DNA of 58,774 bases from the NCBI GenBank assembly GCA_944332265.1, contig CALVJQ010000008.1:1-58774 (forward strand). The letters are read 5' to 3'. Each line of letters starts with the position of its first letter. Within the stretch, counting starts at the first letter, position 1. Both the position numbers and the translations under genes were made by a program. Shown in pieces: positions 34,320-42,869 of this stretch. Below the pieces are notes generated by a model, which was not told where the DNA came from, made no database searches, and saw nothing but the letters and a program-made list of their open reading frames with translations. The stretch comes from an uncultured Bacilli bacterium (GTDB lineage: Bacteria; Bacillota_I; Bacilli_A; RF39; UBA660).

Positions 34320-35455
34320 TCATCTTCTTTTAATAAATTATTTAACTGCTTATATCTTAATTTAAAAATATTTAAAAATTTAGTTATTTCTTCATTAGTT
34401 GTTACATAACTAAGACTTATTCTAATCGTTGACATTGCTCTTCTTTTATCATTAAAAATTGCCATTACCGAAGTACTTAATTCTAAAGATGCACAAGCTG
34501 TATTAGTACTTACATAAATTTCATCTTCTTCTAAAGCATGAATAAAAGTTTCCGGACGTATATTTTTAAAACTAATATTCAAAATATGAGGAATAGAATA
34601 TTTAGTTTTATTAATTAAAATACCATCATAATTTTCTAACTCTAAGCATATACGTTCATTTAATTTTTTTACTTTCATCTCTTTACTTTCTAAATCTTTT
34701 AAAGCTATACGACAAGCTTTAGATAATGCAACAATTAAAGGAAGAGGTGGTGTCCCATTACGTAAATCATTAAACTTACCACTACCATGAATTAAAGGAA
34801 CTAAATTAACTTTACTACTTTTATATAAAAAGCCAATTCCCTTAGGACCAAAGATTTTATGTGCACTCATTGAAGCCAAATCTACATCATGTAAAGAAAC
34901 AGGTATTTTCCCAATTGCTTGTGTAATATCACTATGAAATACAGTATTAGGATTCTCCTTCTTTATAATCTGCCTTATTGTCTTTAATGGTTGCCTAATC
35001 CCTACTTCACTATTAACAGCACAAATACTAACTAAAATTGTATCTTCTCTAATTTTCTTCTTTAAATCTTCAAAATCTATTAATCCATCACTATCATTAT
35101 TTACATAACTTATTTCAAAACCTTGTGTTTCTAGAAATTCGCAAATACTATAAATAGAAGGATGCTCCAATTTTGATACAATAAGATGTTTACCTCTTTT
35201 TTGATTATAAAGAGCTACACCTTTCAAAGCTGTATTATTTGCTTCTGTAGCTCCACTAGTAATAATTAATTCATTTTCTTGTATATTAAACAATTCACAA
35301 ATTTGTTTTATAGCACTATTTAATAAAACCTTTGATTTAACACCTAAAGAATGTATCGAATTTGCATTTCCCATGTAATCTCTTGTTGCTTTATTATAAC
35401 TATCTAGTACATCAAAAGAAACAGGTGTTGTTGCCGAATAATCTAAATATATCAT
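34316..35455 (-). CDS. Cysteine desulfurase (NifS/IscS-like)
   Basis: A PLP enzyme that removes sulfur from cysteine for tRNA thiolation or Fe-S assembly. 379 residues starting MIYLDYSATTPVS. The PLP Lys is in SAHKIFGPKGIGFLY, and the active-site Cys loop is NTACASLELS (the family usually has GSACSSG). In B. subtilis the equivalent gene (nifZ) lies between ezrA and thiI and feeds ThiI. The position next to ezrA here suggests the same role, although a P-type ATPase now separates it from thiI. RBS AGGTGATTAGTT. Confidence 0.93.
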   Translation of the reverse strand: MIYLDYSATTPVSFDVLDSYNKATRDYMGNANSIHSLGVKSKVLLNSAIKQICELFNIQENELIITSGATEANNTALKGVALYNQKRGKHLIVSKLEHPSIYSICEFLETQGFEISYVNNDSDGLIDFEDLKKKIREDTILVSICAVNSEVGIRQPLKTIRQIIKKENPNTVFHSDITQAIGKIPVSLHDVDLASMSAHKIFGPKGIGFLYKSSKVNLVPLIHGSGKFNDLRNGTPPLPLIVALSKACRIALKDLESKEMKVKKLNERICLELENYDGILINKTKYSIPHILNISFKNIRPETFIHALEEDEIYVSTNTACASLELSTSVMAIFNDKRRAMSTIRISLSYVTTNEEITKFLNIFKLRYKQLNNLLKEDE

Positions 35456-35514
35456 AACTAATCACCTATTCTAATTATAGTAAAACAATTATTCTAAATC
35501 AAGGATTTTAGCCA

Positions 35515-35541
35515 TAAAAAAAAGATAGTATAACTATCTTT
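35515..35541 (-). terminator. Terminator of ezrA
   Basis: The stem AAAGATAG/CTATCTTT (35521-35528 with 35534-35541), five-base loop, followed on the minus strand by a T run. The ezrA stop codon TAG is part of the stem. Confidence 0.85.
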
Positions 35542-37252
35542 TAACAGATTCTAACAATTTTTCATGGATTCCTGGTTCAATAACATTAATTGCCCTAATT
35601 GTATTTTCTAAAGCCTTTTTAAATTCGCCTTTAAAAAATAAATCTTCTGCTCTAGTAATCTCCATATCTAGATTTTTATTAACAGGACGGTAACGATTAC
35701 CATAAACAATTGCCACCTCAGCCATTGCTGCAGTCTTAACAATTTCATTAGAAGTATTATATAACTTTAAAACTAAGTCTCTAGCTGTATCAACTCTAAT
35801 ATTTAAAGTTTTAATCGATACTGGCTTCTTATTCATTTCTTTAATCATTTCTTTTATAGCTACATTTGCTTCTGATAATTGAACATAATAATTGTTTGGA
35901 ATTACAGGTAATTTATAACTACCAATTCTTGTCTTAGCTTTTTTCAAAATATCTTTAATTTCTTCTAATTGTTCATGAGCTCTTTGCTCATCTTCTTCCA
36001 TACTACCTAAACTCTTTAATGCTCCATCAAGCTTTTCTTCTGTTTTAGACAATCTAACATTAAGTCTTTCCATCTCTTTACCAAGTCTTGTATAAGCAAA
36101 AGACTTATTTCGATGAGCATCAACAATCTCATTATAATCTTTTTTTATCGCAATTAACTCTTGTTTAATAATCTCAATTATTTTTACATCATCATCAGTT
36201 AAATCATAACTATATTTAATAATATCTAATTTACGATATAACCCATTATTTATTTTTTCTAATTTATTAGCTTTTACTAATATCTTTCTAATATACTCAT
36301 TAAATATTTTACGTGCTTGCTTCTCTTTATCAAAATCATTATATATATTATCAAAATATCCTAATATTGTTTTAAGTTCAAAAATCGAATCTTCAACATT
36401 TAATACATTCAATTTAGCAAAAACATTTTGAATTTTCTTATCTGATTCTTCAATATTATAATCTAAATTTAAATAATCTAAATTATAACCTTCATTAATC
36501 ATTCTATCACTTATAGCTTTTACATCTTTCATTTTATTAGGAATAAGATTTTTACCCATTAAAATAATTGTTGGTGCTTCTTCAATAACAACCCCTAAAT
36601 TACCAATTAAATCATCTATTCCCTTAACAATTTTACCTACCTCTTCATAAGAATTAGCTTCCATTGCCACTTCAAAAGCTGCAAACAACTTATCAACATT
36701 CTCAAATTGTAATTCCAAAGGCGCACATACCTCTTTATAATCATTTTTATTCTTATTATATTTAGTAATAATTTCACGATATTTTGTTTTTAATTTTGTA
36801 ATAGTTTCTCTATTACGTTCTTCTGATAAAGTTATTTCCTTTATTTCATCTAATAAAAAATTAGCTTTAGTTTTAACATAAAATATTTCTAATTCAGCTT
36901 TAGCTATTTTATCACTTAATGTCTTATAATCTCTTTCATTAAAGCAATCTTCTATTTCAATTAAAGCATCTGTAATTTTAGGAACTTCCTTATCTTTTAT
37001 CTCCTTAAATCTACGTTGCCAATCCTCATAAGTTTCTTCCATTTTTTCATTATTAACTAAAGCTTCTACCTTATTAAGTTCACTTAAAATAGAAGAAGAA
37101 ATAATTAAATTCTTATCTCTTTCTAAAGATACTATTTCCTCTTGATATTTCTTCTTTTCTTTACGATTAATTAAATTAAGAACTATAACTATGATAACAA
37201 TACTAATTATATAATAAGTTACACCAGCTAATATATATGCTGTTTGACTCAT
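35534..37252 (-). CDS. ezrA: Septation ring formation regulator EzrA
   Basis: Controls FtsZ ring assembly in Firmicutes. 572 residues (562 in B. subtilis), with one N-terminal TM helix at about 5-27 facing the cytosol and then spectrin-like coiled-coil repeats to the end. The C-terminus carries the conserved YGNRYRPVNKNLDMEITRAEDLFFKGEFKKALE block, which contains the region reported as essential in EzrA. AGGAGG precedes the ATG. It is divergent from rpsD, as in Bacillus. Confidence 0.95.
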   Translation of the reverse strand: MSQTAYILAGVTYYIISIVIIVIVLNLINRKEKKKYQEEIVSLERDKNLIISSSILSELNKVEALVNNEKMEETYEDWQRRFKEIKDKEVPKITDALIEIEDCFNERDYKTLSDKIAKAELEIFYVKTKANFLLDEIKEITLSEERNRETITKLKTKYREIITKYNKNKNDYKEVCAPLELQFENVDKLFAAFEVAMEANSYEEVGKIVKGIDDLIGNLGVVIEEAPTIILMGKNLIPNKMKDVKAISDRMINEGYNLDYLNLDYNIEESDKKIQNVFAKLNVLNVEDSIFELKTILGYFDNIYNDFDKEKQARKIFNEYIRKILVKANKLEKINNGLYRKLDIIKYSYDLTDDDVKIIEIIKQELIAIKKDYNEIVDAHRNKSFAYTRLGKEMERLNVRLSKTEEKLDGALKSLGSMEEDEQRAHEQLEEIKDILKKAKTRIGSYKLPVIPNNYYVQLSEANVAIKEMIKEMNKKPVSIKTLNIRVDTARDLVLKLYNTSNEIVKTAAMAEVAIVYGNRYRPVNKNLDMEITRAEDLFFKGEFKKALENTIRAINVIEPGIHEKLLESVKR

Positions 37253-37400
37253 AATTATACCTCCTATTCTAATCTTACATAATTATAATAACACATTCTA
37301 TTAGCAAAATATAGTTATAATAGAAAATTTATATAAAATAAATTGTTAATCATCTTGTAAATTAACATTATATATCACTAATAAAAAACATTGATTTTAT

Positions 37401-37428
37401 TTGACTTTTCCTTTATTTAATGTATAAT
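37401..37428 (+). promoter_or_regulatory. Promoter of rpsD
   Basis: TTGACT (37401-37406) and TATAAT (37423-37428), 16-base spacer. The 148 bases between ezrA and this box show no further gene, only the ezrA Shine-Dalgarno and AT-rich sequence. Confidence 0.85.
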
Positions 37429-37435
37429 TAATAGT

Positions 37436-37580
37436 GCGATGTATTTGGCAGCGCTATATATATTTATAAAGTGTTTATTACCATCTGGTGTACAAGTATC
37501 TAAGGCTGCCTTAGAGAAAATACCTAAATAAACTCCCTATAACATATATATAGTAAACCTATATATCAAAAATATATAGA
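37436..37580 (+). promoter_or_regulatory. Structured leader of rpsD (candidate S4 autoregulatory leader)
   Basis: About 150 bases of leader. GTATTT-GGCAGC (37441-37452) pairs with GCTGCC (37505-37510) and, after a seven-base bulge, AAATAC (37518-37523). The loop of this long-range stem holds an ACCA/TGGT hairpin near 37480-37489. S4 represses its own mRNA in Firmicutes through a structured leader, and this arrangement fits that. The identity with the known S4 leader family is inferred. Confidence 0.6.
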
Positions 37581-37593
37581 AAGGAGAAATACT

Positions 37594-38196
37594 ATGGCAA
37601 GATATACTGGTCCTGTTTACAAAAAGTCTCGTCGTTTAGGTTTCTCTATCCTTGAAAATGGTAAAGAATTAGCTAAACGTCCATATGCTCCTGGAGCTCA
37701 TGGAAATGATAAAAGACGTAAATCAAGTGAATATGGTATCCAATTAGCTGAAAAACAAAAAATAAGATTAATGTATGGTTTAAATGAAAAACAATTCCAC
37801 AAATTATTCGAAAAAGCAGCTAAAATGGAAGGTAAAGCTGGTTTCAACTTACTATGCTTACTAGAATCTAGATTAGATAACGTTGTTTATCGTCTAGGCC
37901 TAGCTAAAACTAGAAGAGCAGCTAGACAAGTTGTTAATCATGGACATATTACTGTAAATGGTGTTAAAGTTGATATCCCTTCATATCAAGTTAAAGTTGG
38001 CGATGTTGTTGCTGTTAAAGAAAACTCTTTAGATCATGCAGCAATCAAAGAAGCTGTTGAAACATGCTTAAGTCGTCCTGCTTATGTTGAATTTGATCAA
38101 AAAACAATGTCTGGAAAATTACTAAGATTACCAGATAGAAGCGAACTTAATGCTGATATTAACGAAACACTTATCGTTGAATTCTATAACAGATAG
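37594..38196 (+). CDS. rpsD: Ribosomal protein S4
   Basis: A primary 16S rRNA-binding protein of the 30S body. 200 residues, the standard Bacilli length. It begins [18 protein letters not shown]. The S4 RNA-binding domain is at about 91-155 ([33 protein letters not shown]), and it ends [18 protein letters not shown]. The N-terminal zinc-type Cys are absent (the C- form). RBS AAAGGAG. It is monocistronic, with its own promoter, leader and terminator. Confidence 0.99.
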   Translation: MARYTGPVYKKSRRLGFSILENGKELAKRPYAPGAHGNDKRRKSSEYGIQLAEKQKIRLMYGLNEKQFHKLFEKAAKMEGKAGFNLLCLLESRLDNVVYRLGLAKTRRAARQVVNHGHITVNGVKVDIPSYQVKVGDVVAVKENSLDHAAIKEAVETCLSRPAYVEFDQKTMSGKLLRLPDRSELNADINETLIVEFYNR

Positions 38197-38203
38197 TAAA
38201 CTT

Positions 38204-38236
38204 AAAAATCACTTCATAACCGAAGTGATTTTTTTT
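38204..38236. terminator. Bidirectional terminator after rpsD
   Basis: The stem AATCACTTC/GAAGTGATT (38207-38215 with 38222-38230), six-base loop, eight T on the plus strand and TTTTTAAG on the minus strand. Confidence 0.88.
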
Positions 38237-39323
38237 ATTTTAAATCTTTATTTTGTTCATCTAAATATTTTTTATGTTTATCATAATAATATTTATCTTT
38301 CCAAAATTTCTTTTCCTCTGTATCATAATAAATCATAAAAGAATATGGTGAATAACTAATAGCTTGTAAAATATTTTGATCAGTATAGCCACTAGATAAT
38401 ATATCAAATACTTTCTTTTTTTTATCATCACTTAAATATCTATAAATAAAATTTAAAAAGTTATCTATATCTTCATCATTCATTTTTCCATATAACATAT
38501 CTTGTTTATGAAACAAATTTACTAAATCCATCATTCTCTTACTTACATCTAATACAGTTTCATTTCTCTTACAAGGTACTTCAATAAATAACTCTTTTCC
38601 AGATAAAACATCTAAGATTTTACCATGACCATCAGCAACTAACATTTGCGCAATCTCCTTATTACCTTCATCCAAAGAATTATAATCAATTATAATATTA
38701 GCAAAACTATCCTCATTTATTTCATAATCATCATAACAGCCACCAGTATCGTTAGCAACTGTAATAATATTCTTTTTAAATAAATCTAAGCAAGGTAATA
38801 ACAAAGGTAATTCAGCATAATAAACTACATCTCTTTCCCCTTTTATAGGTTTTCCAACCCCACTTATTTGTCTTGCCAATACATCTTTTATTTTTATCGT
38901 CATTATTTTATCTTCTTCTATACTATAAATAGCATCTAATAAATCCTTTTTTAAACTAGGATATAAAACAACAGCTTCCATTGCTGCTTCTTCTACACTT
39001 TTAGAAGTATCCTTTGCCCACTCCTCCATAATAGAACTTGGACAGCTATTAATAAATTCTACTAATCCTAGACTTACAGAATCTAATAAATATTTATATC
39101 TAGTAGTCCCATTATCATCATATTCAAATGGACTAACTAATTTTTTAAAAGTATCAAACATTCCTTCACAAAGACAGAACTTTAAACCATCACCTTTTAA
39201 ACTTCTAATATCTTCTTCACACACTTCACCATTATTAAAACTATTTATTATTGTCGATATTCTTAAAATATCATATTCAGAAATTCCCAATTTCTCTTTA
39301 TAAAAATCATAACTTCTTAACAT
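38235..39323 (-). CDS. Unknown soluble protein with an operator-like promoter
   Basis: 362 residues with no recognised domain, signal peptide or TM helix. It is mostly helical with many acidic residues, and the last 40 residues are Lys/Tyr-rich (KKFWKDKYYYDKHKKYLDEQNKDLK). The ATG has AAGGGGTG eight bases upstream. It is monocistronic. Its promoter (39352-39379) is overlapped by a nine-base inverted repeat, so it is probably repressed under most conditions. I see no resemblance to a known family and give no function. Confidence 0.65.
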   Translation of the reverse strand: MLRSYDFYKEKLGISEYDILRISTIINSFNNGEVCEEDIRSLKGDGLKFCLCEGMFDTFKKLVSPFEYDDNGTTRYKYLLDSVSLGLVEFINSCPSSIMEEWAKDTSKSVEEAAMEAVVLYPSLKKDLLDAIYSIEEDKIMTIKIKDVLARQISGVGKPIKGERDVVYYAELPLLLPCLDLFKKNIITVANDTGGCYDDYEINEDSFANIIIDYNSLDEGNKEIAQMLVADGHGKILDVLSGKELFIEVPCKRNETVLDVSKRMMDLVNLFHKQDMLYGKMNDEDIDNFLNFIYRYLSDDKKKKVFDILSSGYTDQNILQAISYSPYSFMIYYDTEEKKFWKDKYYYDKHKKYLDEQNKDLK

Positions 39324-39336
39324 AAAAAAACACCCC

Positions 39337-39379
39337 TTAACTGATTAATATTTTATACTATCAGTTAAAAAAGTGTCAA
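39337..39379 (-). promoter_or_regulatory. Promoter with palindromic operator for the gene at 38235
   Basis: TTGACA (39374-39379) and TATAAA (39352-39357), 16-base spacer. An inverted repeat TTAACTGAT/ATCAGTTAA (39337-39345 and 39360-39368) flanks the -10 box on both sides. The upstream half lies in the spacer, so the repeat cannot be an RNA hairpin and looks like a repressor site. Confidence 0.65.
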
Positions 39380-39388
39380 ATTTACCTT

Positions 39389-40672
39389 CTATTTTTCTTT
39401 AAAAGGAATTAAAACTACTGTACTATTATGCGTAGTATCAATCTTCTTTATTATATCATTAACTTTATCTAATTCTAAATTACGATATAAATCATACATA
39501 TTATCTTCTATTTTACCATAAGTAATAAGTTGATCTACTATATCTGTATTTACAAACTCTATATCATCTAAATCATTTATTAAAGCCGCTATATTACAAC
39601 GAATTCTTCTTTTTAAATCATCTTTACTTAATAATAAATTATTCATTTTTTCTTTTAAAATAGGAATAATTTCTTTTGGATATTTCGTTTCTACTAACAA
39701 TTCAATTGTTACTACATCTTGAAATATTTCTCTTCCAGCTCTTAATCCAACAATTAATTCTTTTTCCATTAAATCTTCTTTCAATAAAGAAGTAGCTCCA
39801 AAATTATTACGTAAAATTATACTTAAGTAAATACTTAGTTCGATTTGTGTATAATCACCAAAAATACTTTTTGGCATCTTATAACATATCTTAACTTTAG
39901 GTATTTCTACATTAGCTTCTATCTCTTGATATTCAATATTAACTGCAATAGGTTCTTTAACTTTCTTTCTAATAGGCATTTTAAACTTAGAAAACTTCTT
40001 ATTAGCTTGATTTTCCTTAATAATACCAATTGCTTCATATGGATTGAAATTACCTGTAATAACTAAGTACATATTCGCTGGATGATAAAAGGTATCATAA
40101 ACCTTTTCTAATTCCCAAACTGAAGTCTCAGATACATCTTTAACTTCTCCTGTTACTAAGTTTCGCCTTTTATCCTTTTTAAATAAAGCATTATTCATTC
40201 CATAATATAATTTTTGTCCTGGATTATTCTTCCCCATTTTTACTTCTTCACAAATAATTCCTTTTTCTTTTTCAATTAATTCTTTAGTAAAATAAGGAGT
40301 TTCAACATAATCTAATAAATGATTTAAATTCTTAGTAAATTCTGAAGAAGCAAAAACTTCATATAATGTAAAATCAAAAGTTGTAAAAGCATTAATTGAA
40401 CTTCCTAACTTATTAAAATAATCATGTGCTGTTTTTCCTTCACCTTCATTAAAATTTACATGTTCTAAAAAATGAGCTACGCCATTATGAACTTTCGTAA
40501 ATCCCTTATCCCCCTTACATTTAAACTCCGTATCAATTGAACCATATTTAACACTTAGTGTCATATAAAAGTTATTAACTTTTTCATTAACTAACATATA
40601 AACAGAAAGACCATTATCTAAAACTTCATATAATACTTTTTCATCTATTCCATTCAATACAATTTCTTGCAT
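39389..40672 (-). CDS. M16 family zinc peptidase, active subunit (YmfH-like)
   Basis: 427 residues. HFLEHVNF at about 66-73 is the inverted zinc site HxxEH, and EKEKGIICEEVKM downstream supplies the last ligand Glu. The two-domain M16 fold is complete (KVYDTFYHPANMYLVITGNF). Its partner just upstream lacks the zinc motif, as in the B. subtilis YmfF/YmfH pair, where an inactive and an active half form a heterodimer. GGGGAGG precedes the ATG, which overlaps the partner gene by one base. The peptide substrate is unknown. Confidence 0.92.
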   Translation of the reverse strand: MQEIVLNGIDEKVLYEVLDNGLSVYMLVNEKVNNFYMTLSVKYGSIDTEFKCKGDKGFTKVHNGVAHFLEHVNFNEGEGKTAHDYFNKLGSSINAFTTFDFTLYEVFASSEFTKNLNHLLDYVETPYFTKELIEKEKGIICEEVKMGKNNPGQKLYYGMNNALFKKDKRRNLVTGEVKDVSETSVWELEKVYDTFYHPANMYLVITGNFNPYEAIGIIKENQANKKFSKFKMPIRKKVKEPIAVNIEYQEIEANVEIPKVKICYKMPKSIFGDYTQIELSIYLSIILRNNFGATSLLKEDLMEKELIVGLRAGREIFQDVVTIELLVETKYPKEIIPILKEKMNNLLLSKDDLKRRIRCNIAALINDLDDIEFVNTDIVDQLITYGKIEDNMYDLYRNLELDKVNDIIKKIDTTHNSTVVLIPFKEK

Positions 40673-41934
40673 TATTTATCCTCCCCACTAAGTAAATATA
40701 TAGTATTCAATTTTACTTTCTTAGCAACTTCAATAACATCTTTTTTACTTATTTTCTTAAACTCTTTAACTCTTTCATCATATAAAGGCAAATTATCTAA
40801 TTCATTAAATAAATAATTATTAATAATTCCTCCATTTGTATCTTCGCTCATTTTTATTGAAGAAATAACGGCTTTCTTAGCATTATCTAATTCTTCGTCT
40901 GTAAAATCTCCATTTATCATTTCTTGTAATGCTTTATTTATTAATTTAAGACATTTATTTTTATCTTTTTTATCTATTCCCGAATATATAAGCAATAATC
41001 CATCATATTTTTGGTACATACTAGACACAATATAACATAATGAATTCTCTTCTCTTAAATATTTATATAATTTACTAGTTAAACCACCACTACCTAAAAT
41101 AATATTATATAATTGTATTACATAATCTCTTTCTTTCTTATTTAAATTATCTAAATTATATATCATAACTAAAGAATCTTGTTCATAATTACCAGTCTCA
41201 CAAATATCTAAGTTTTTCTTCCTTATTTTATTATCAACATATAAATTAACTTTATAATCTTTTATCGTTTTAATTTTAAATTTATCTTTAATTAACTGTA
41301 CAACCTTATCCATATCTAAATTACCTATTATATAAATATCACATATATAATCATTCAACATACGATGATAAGTATCTACTAAAGAAGAAGGTGTAATATT
41401 CTCTAAATCACTTAAATATCCTGTCATATAATAACTACTAGGGCTATCTTTATCCATTAAAGTTAAACTTCTTCTAAATGCATAACGTGAAGCATTTTCT
41501 TTTAATGACTCAATATCACTTTTTATTCTATTTTTTATAATATTAAAACTTCGACGATCAAACTCTAAATTATCTACATTAGGATTTAATAATAATTCAA
41601 AAGGTAAAGAAATAACCTCCTCTAAATAACCTTCATCACAATACCTTGGATTTAAAAAATCCAAAACAAAAGATAACATTATACTATTCCCTAAACGAGT
41701 TGAAAAACCACGTACAGAAGAACTATATAAATTTTCTAATTCTATTGCAATATCTCTCCTTTTAGGATATTTTTTACTAGAATGCATTAACATATCTACT
41801 AACATATTATTTTCCGTAATTTCTTCTTTAATTAAATTATTTCTAAACATTATTTCCATTGAGCAATTCTTAAACTTATCAGTTTTTATTGTGTGAATTT
41901 TATAACTATCACAATCATATACTTTATATTCCAT
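40672..41934 (-). CDS. M16 family peptidase-like protein, inactive subunit (YmfF-like)
   Basis: 420 residues with the M16 fold pattern (ELENLYSSSVRGFSTRLGNS, NIILGSGGLTSKLYKYLREENSLCYIVSS) but no HxxEH. The corresponding place reads MLMHSSKKYPKR. The C-terminal R/Y region that binds substrate in the partner enzyme (LREENSLCYIV) is kept. This is the usual non-catalytic half of a YmfF/YmfH pair. RBS GAGGTGA. It lies between dapF and the active subunit. Confidence 0.88.
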   Translation of the reverse strand: MEYKVYDCDSYKIHTIKTDKFKNCSMEIMFRNNLIKEEITENNMLVDMLMHSSKKYPKRRDIAIELENLYSSSVRGFSTRLGNSIMLSFVLDFLNPRYCDEGYLEEVISLPFELLLNPNVDNLEFDRRSFNIIKNRIKSDIESLKENASRYAFRRSLTLMDKDSPSSYYMTGYLSDLENITPSSLVDTYHRMLNDYICDIYIIGNLDMDKVVQLIKDKFKIKTIKDYKVNLYVDNKIRKKNLDICETGNYEQDSLVMIYNLDNLNKKERDYVIQLYNIILGSGGLTSKLYKYLREENSLCYIVSSMYQKYDGLLLIYSGIDKKDKNKCLKLINKALQEMINGDFTDEELDNAKKAVISSIKMSEDTNGGIINNYLFNELDNLPLYDERVKEFKKISKKDVIEVAKKVKLNTIYLLSGEDK

Positions 41935-41960
41935 AAGTCACCTCACCATTATTTATTATG

Positions 41961-42806
41961 CTATTTTTTTATAATATCATTCAAATCAATTTCACCATCA
42001 TACACTTTAGTAGCTAATCCATCTAAAATAATATGTTGATTATCTTTATCTTTACTTATTTTTAATTCACCACCCAATAATTTAATTGTCACTTCATTTA
42101 ATCCACTTTTTATAAAATAAGCAACAGCAGAAGCACAAGCTCCCGTACCACAAGCCATTGTTTCTCCACTACCACGTTCAAAAACTCGCATTTGTAAAAC
42201 TCCTGGTTTTAATATTTTAACAAATTCTACATTAGTTCGATTAGGATAATATTCATGTTTTTCAATTAATGGTCCAACCCTTAAAACTAAATCATCCGTT
42301 ATTTCATCAGCAAATAAAACTGTATGTGGATTCCCCATTGATACATCTATAACTTCATAAGTTCTATTTTCAATTTGCAAATCATGTTTAGCTTTATCTA
42401 ATTCAAAAGCTTCTCCATTATGTAACATAGCTACTCCCATATCAACTTTAACTGATATTACTTTATTATCTTTGATATTTAAATCAAGATTTTTAATTCC
42501 TGCTAATGTTTCAATCTTTAAACTTTTTTTATTAGTTAAACCATTCTCATAAACATATTTACCAACACATCGAATACCATTTCCACACATTTCTCCTTTG
42601 CTACCATCTGCATTATATATCTGCATAAAAAAATCTGCTTTTTCTGAATTAGTTGGTTTACCAATTGTTATTATTCCATCTGCTCCTATACTAAAATGTC
42701 TTTTTGATAAAATCGTTGATAAATAAGAATAATCATATTCTCCTTCACTTATCGTATTAATATATATATAATCATTTCCTAAACCATGCATCTTTGTAAA
42801 CTTCAT
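41961..42806 (-). CDS. dapF: Diaminopimelate epimerase
   Basis: Converts LL- to meso-diaminopimelate for lysine and peptidoglycan. 281 residues starting MKFTKMHGLGNDYIYI at 42806, with GGTGA upstream. The longer frame would use a GTG with no ribosome site. The catalytic Cys pair is in EMCGNGIRC and ACGTGACASA. The length fits (about 275-285). No other dap gene is in the window. It lies 26 bases ahead of the M16 pair, probably in one operon. Confidence 0.97.
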   Translation of the reverse strand: MKFTKMHGLGNDYIYINTISEGEYDYSYLSTILSKRHFSIGADGIITIGKPTNSEKADFFMQIYNADGSKGEMCGNGIRCVGKYVYENGLTNKKSLKIETLAGIKNLDLNIKDNKVISVKVDMGVAMLHNGEAFELDKAKHDLQIENRTYEVIDVSMGNPHTVLFADEITDDLVLRVGPLIEKHEYYPNRTNVEFVKILKPGVLQMRVFERGSGETMACGTGACASAVAYFIKSGLNEVTIKLLGGELKISKDKDNQHIILDGLATKVYDGEIDLNDIIKK

Positions 42807-42835
42807 ATAAATCACCAAAAATATTATATCATAAA

Positions 42836-42866
42836 AATAAAAGAAGGTCTTTAAAGCAACCTTCTC
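42836..42866 (-). terminator. Terminator of the beta-propeller-like gene
   Basis: The stem AGAAGGT/ACCTTCT (42842-42848 with 42859-42865), ten-base loop, then TTTTATTTTTA on the minus strand. Confidence 0.8.
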
Positions 42867-42869
42867 TTA

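Noticed and set aside
39337-39368. The inverted repeat as a terminator of the gene at 38235 or of the M16 operon
   Set aside because: It lacks a T run on either strand and overlaps the -10 box of a good promoter, so an operator is more likely.
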